From Chloroflexota bacterium (GTDB lineage: Bacteria > Chloroflexota > Anaerolineae > Aggregatilineales > Aggregatilineaceae), in assembly GCA_016234525.1 (NCBI GenBank), contig JACRBK010000112.1, positions 1-7,396 on the forward strand: DNA of 7,396 bases, given 5' to 3'. A program made the translations under genes and the position numbers. A model generated the notes under the pieces. That model did not search any database, was not told the origin of the DNA, and was given only the letters and a program-made list of their open reading frames with translations. Numbering within the stretch: the first letter of the stretch is position 1; each line of letters opens with the position of its first letter. Shown here one piece after another: positions 6,727 through 7,396 of this stretch.

Positions 6727-7396
6727 CTACGTGGTGGGGGTTTGCGGAATGTTTTCGATCACGGTAAAGCCCTGTGCGTTAATCGCCGCGATAGTGAGCA
6801 CCGACTGCACGCCCGGTTTGACGAGCAGATAGCCGCCCATAAACGGGTTGTAGGGCTGGCTGCTGCTGTCTCCATAGATGACGGCAATGGTCGAAATAGT
6901 CGGGTCTTGCACGCGCCCAAACACAACCGTGTACGCCTGCCCGTCCGAAGTCAGGAAAAAGGTGACGCTGGCGACTGCTTGAGTATCGGGCAGTGGAGAG
7001 CATACCTGCCCACCATTGATCGGCTGCGCTACGCCATTGGCAGAGGCAGAGACCAGGAAGCCCGCACAGGGCAGCCCTGCCAGGTTGATGTACGAAAAAC
7101 CCTGCATCCGGTCGGGTCCAAGCGCCTGGTCGTACCAGACCTGCAAATCCCGAGGGGACTCTCCCCGGCTGGCGATAAACTGCTGAACCATCATCAGCGC
7201 AACCGGGATTGGCGTGGCGGCGGATGTTGTCACTCCTGCCCCTGTCACCCCTGGTGACGTGGGGATCTGCTGCACCGGCGGCGCACCGGGAGTAATAAAA
7301 GGTGCCTCAGCGGTTTTGGTCTGGTTGGCGACGCTGATCGGCTGGATACACCCGGTTAGAAAAAACGCTGCCCATAAAACAAGCACCAATCCCGCT
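6727..7396 (-). CDS. Predicted secreted lipoprotein of unknown function, 5' end cut by window edge
   Basis: The frame stays open to the right edge. The first possible in-window start is a TTG at 7389, but a start there leaves a signal peptide with no positive residues, so the real start is probably outside. Counting from that TTG, a hydrophobic run (VLVLWAAFF) ends in the lipobox LTGC at 11-14, predicting lipid attachment at C14 and release to the outer face of the membrane. Next comes a Thr/Pro-rich linker (about 23-62) typical of surface lipoproteins, then a compact domain of about 150 residues with strands such as SVTFFLTSD (141-149) and TVVFGRVQD (154-162). Two further cysteines (C108, C130) could form a disulphide. 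The end is again Thr/Pro-rich (PQTPTT). I recognise no family. It precedes the MoxR gene by 58 bases in the same direction; co-regulation is likely but not shown. Confidence 0.85.
   Translation of the reverse strand, partial: AGLVLVLWAAFFLTGCIQPISVANQTKTAEAPFITPGAPPVQQIPTSPGVTGAGVTTSAATPIPVALMMVQQFIASRGESPRDLQVWYDQALGPDRMQGFSYINLAGLPCAGFLVSASANGVAQPINGGQVCSPLPDTQAVASVTFFLTSDGQAYTVVFGRVQDPTISTIAVIYGDSSSQPYNPFMGGYLLVKPGVQSVLTIAAINAQGFTVIENIPQTPTT

Noticed and set aside
6742..7257. Plus-strand open frame of 171 codons.
   Set aside because: It is antisense to the lipoprotein domain, has no motif, and runs against the direction of every other gene.

Overview
The window is a single-direction stretch of bacterial DNA. 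All seven genes I can support lie on the minus strand, so they are read from the right end of the window to the left. Base composition is moderately GC-rich, and leucine is mostly CTG. The gene content and the style of the leftmost gene (a multi-spanning GT39/PMT_2-like glycosyltransferase with C-terminal beta domains of the 'PG..(L/I)TLYW' type) most resemble Chloroflexota, perhaps Anaerolineae. That taxonomic guess comes from protein style only; no rRNA or other marker is present.

Layout in order of transcription (right to left): (1) a secreted lipoprotein of unknown function with its 5' end cut by the window edge (6727-7396); (2) a MoxR-family AAA+ ATPase (5661-6668); (3) an unrecognised, probably helical 202-residue protein (5047-5655); (4) an ABC transporter ATPase of the CcmA/BcrA type (4115-5050); (5) its ABC-2-type membrane permease (3235-4122); (6) a short, soluble DUF58 protein with a von Willebrand A-like metal site (2331-3227); (7) a large membrane glycosyltransferase-like protein whose 3' end lies beyond base 1 (1-2331, 777 codons without a stop). 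Genes 2 to 7 are packed tightly: gaps of 5 and 7 bases, and overlaps of 4, 8 and 1 bases. They therefore look like one translationally coupled operon. The only larger gap is the 58 bases between the lipoprotein and the MoxR gene. There is no gene-free stretch longer than 300 bases.

How the genes may work together: MoxR ATPases and DUF58 proteins form a recurring pair, thought to act as an ATP-driven chaperone or remodelling module with a metal-binding VWA-like partner. Here the pair is split by a two-gene ABC-2 exporter and a small unknown protein, and is followed by an envelope glycosyltransferase. The usual companions (membrane-anchored VWA proteins, DUF4129, transglutaminase-like proteins) are not inside the window. 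My inference is an envelope-directed system in which MoxR, DUF58 and the unknown protein act in the cytosol on a membrane complex or its substrate. The substrate cannot be read from the sequence.

No rRNA, tRNA, CRISPR array, insertion sequence or convincing terminator was found. The most notable points are the unknown protein embedded between MoxR and the transporter, the exporter inside a MoxR-DUF58 unit, and a small hairpin that would mask the ribosome-binding site of the permease.
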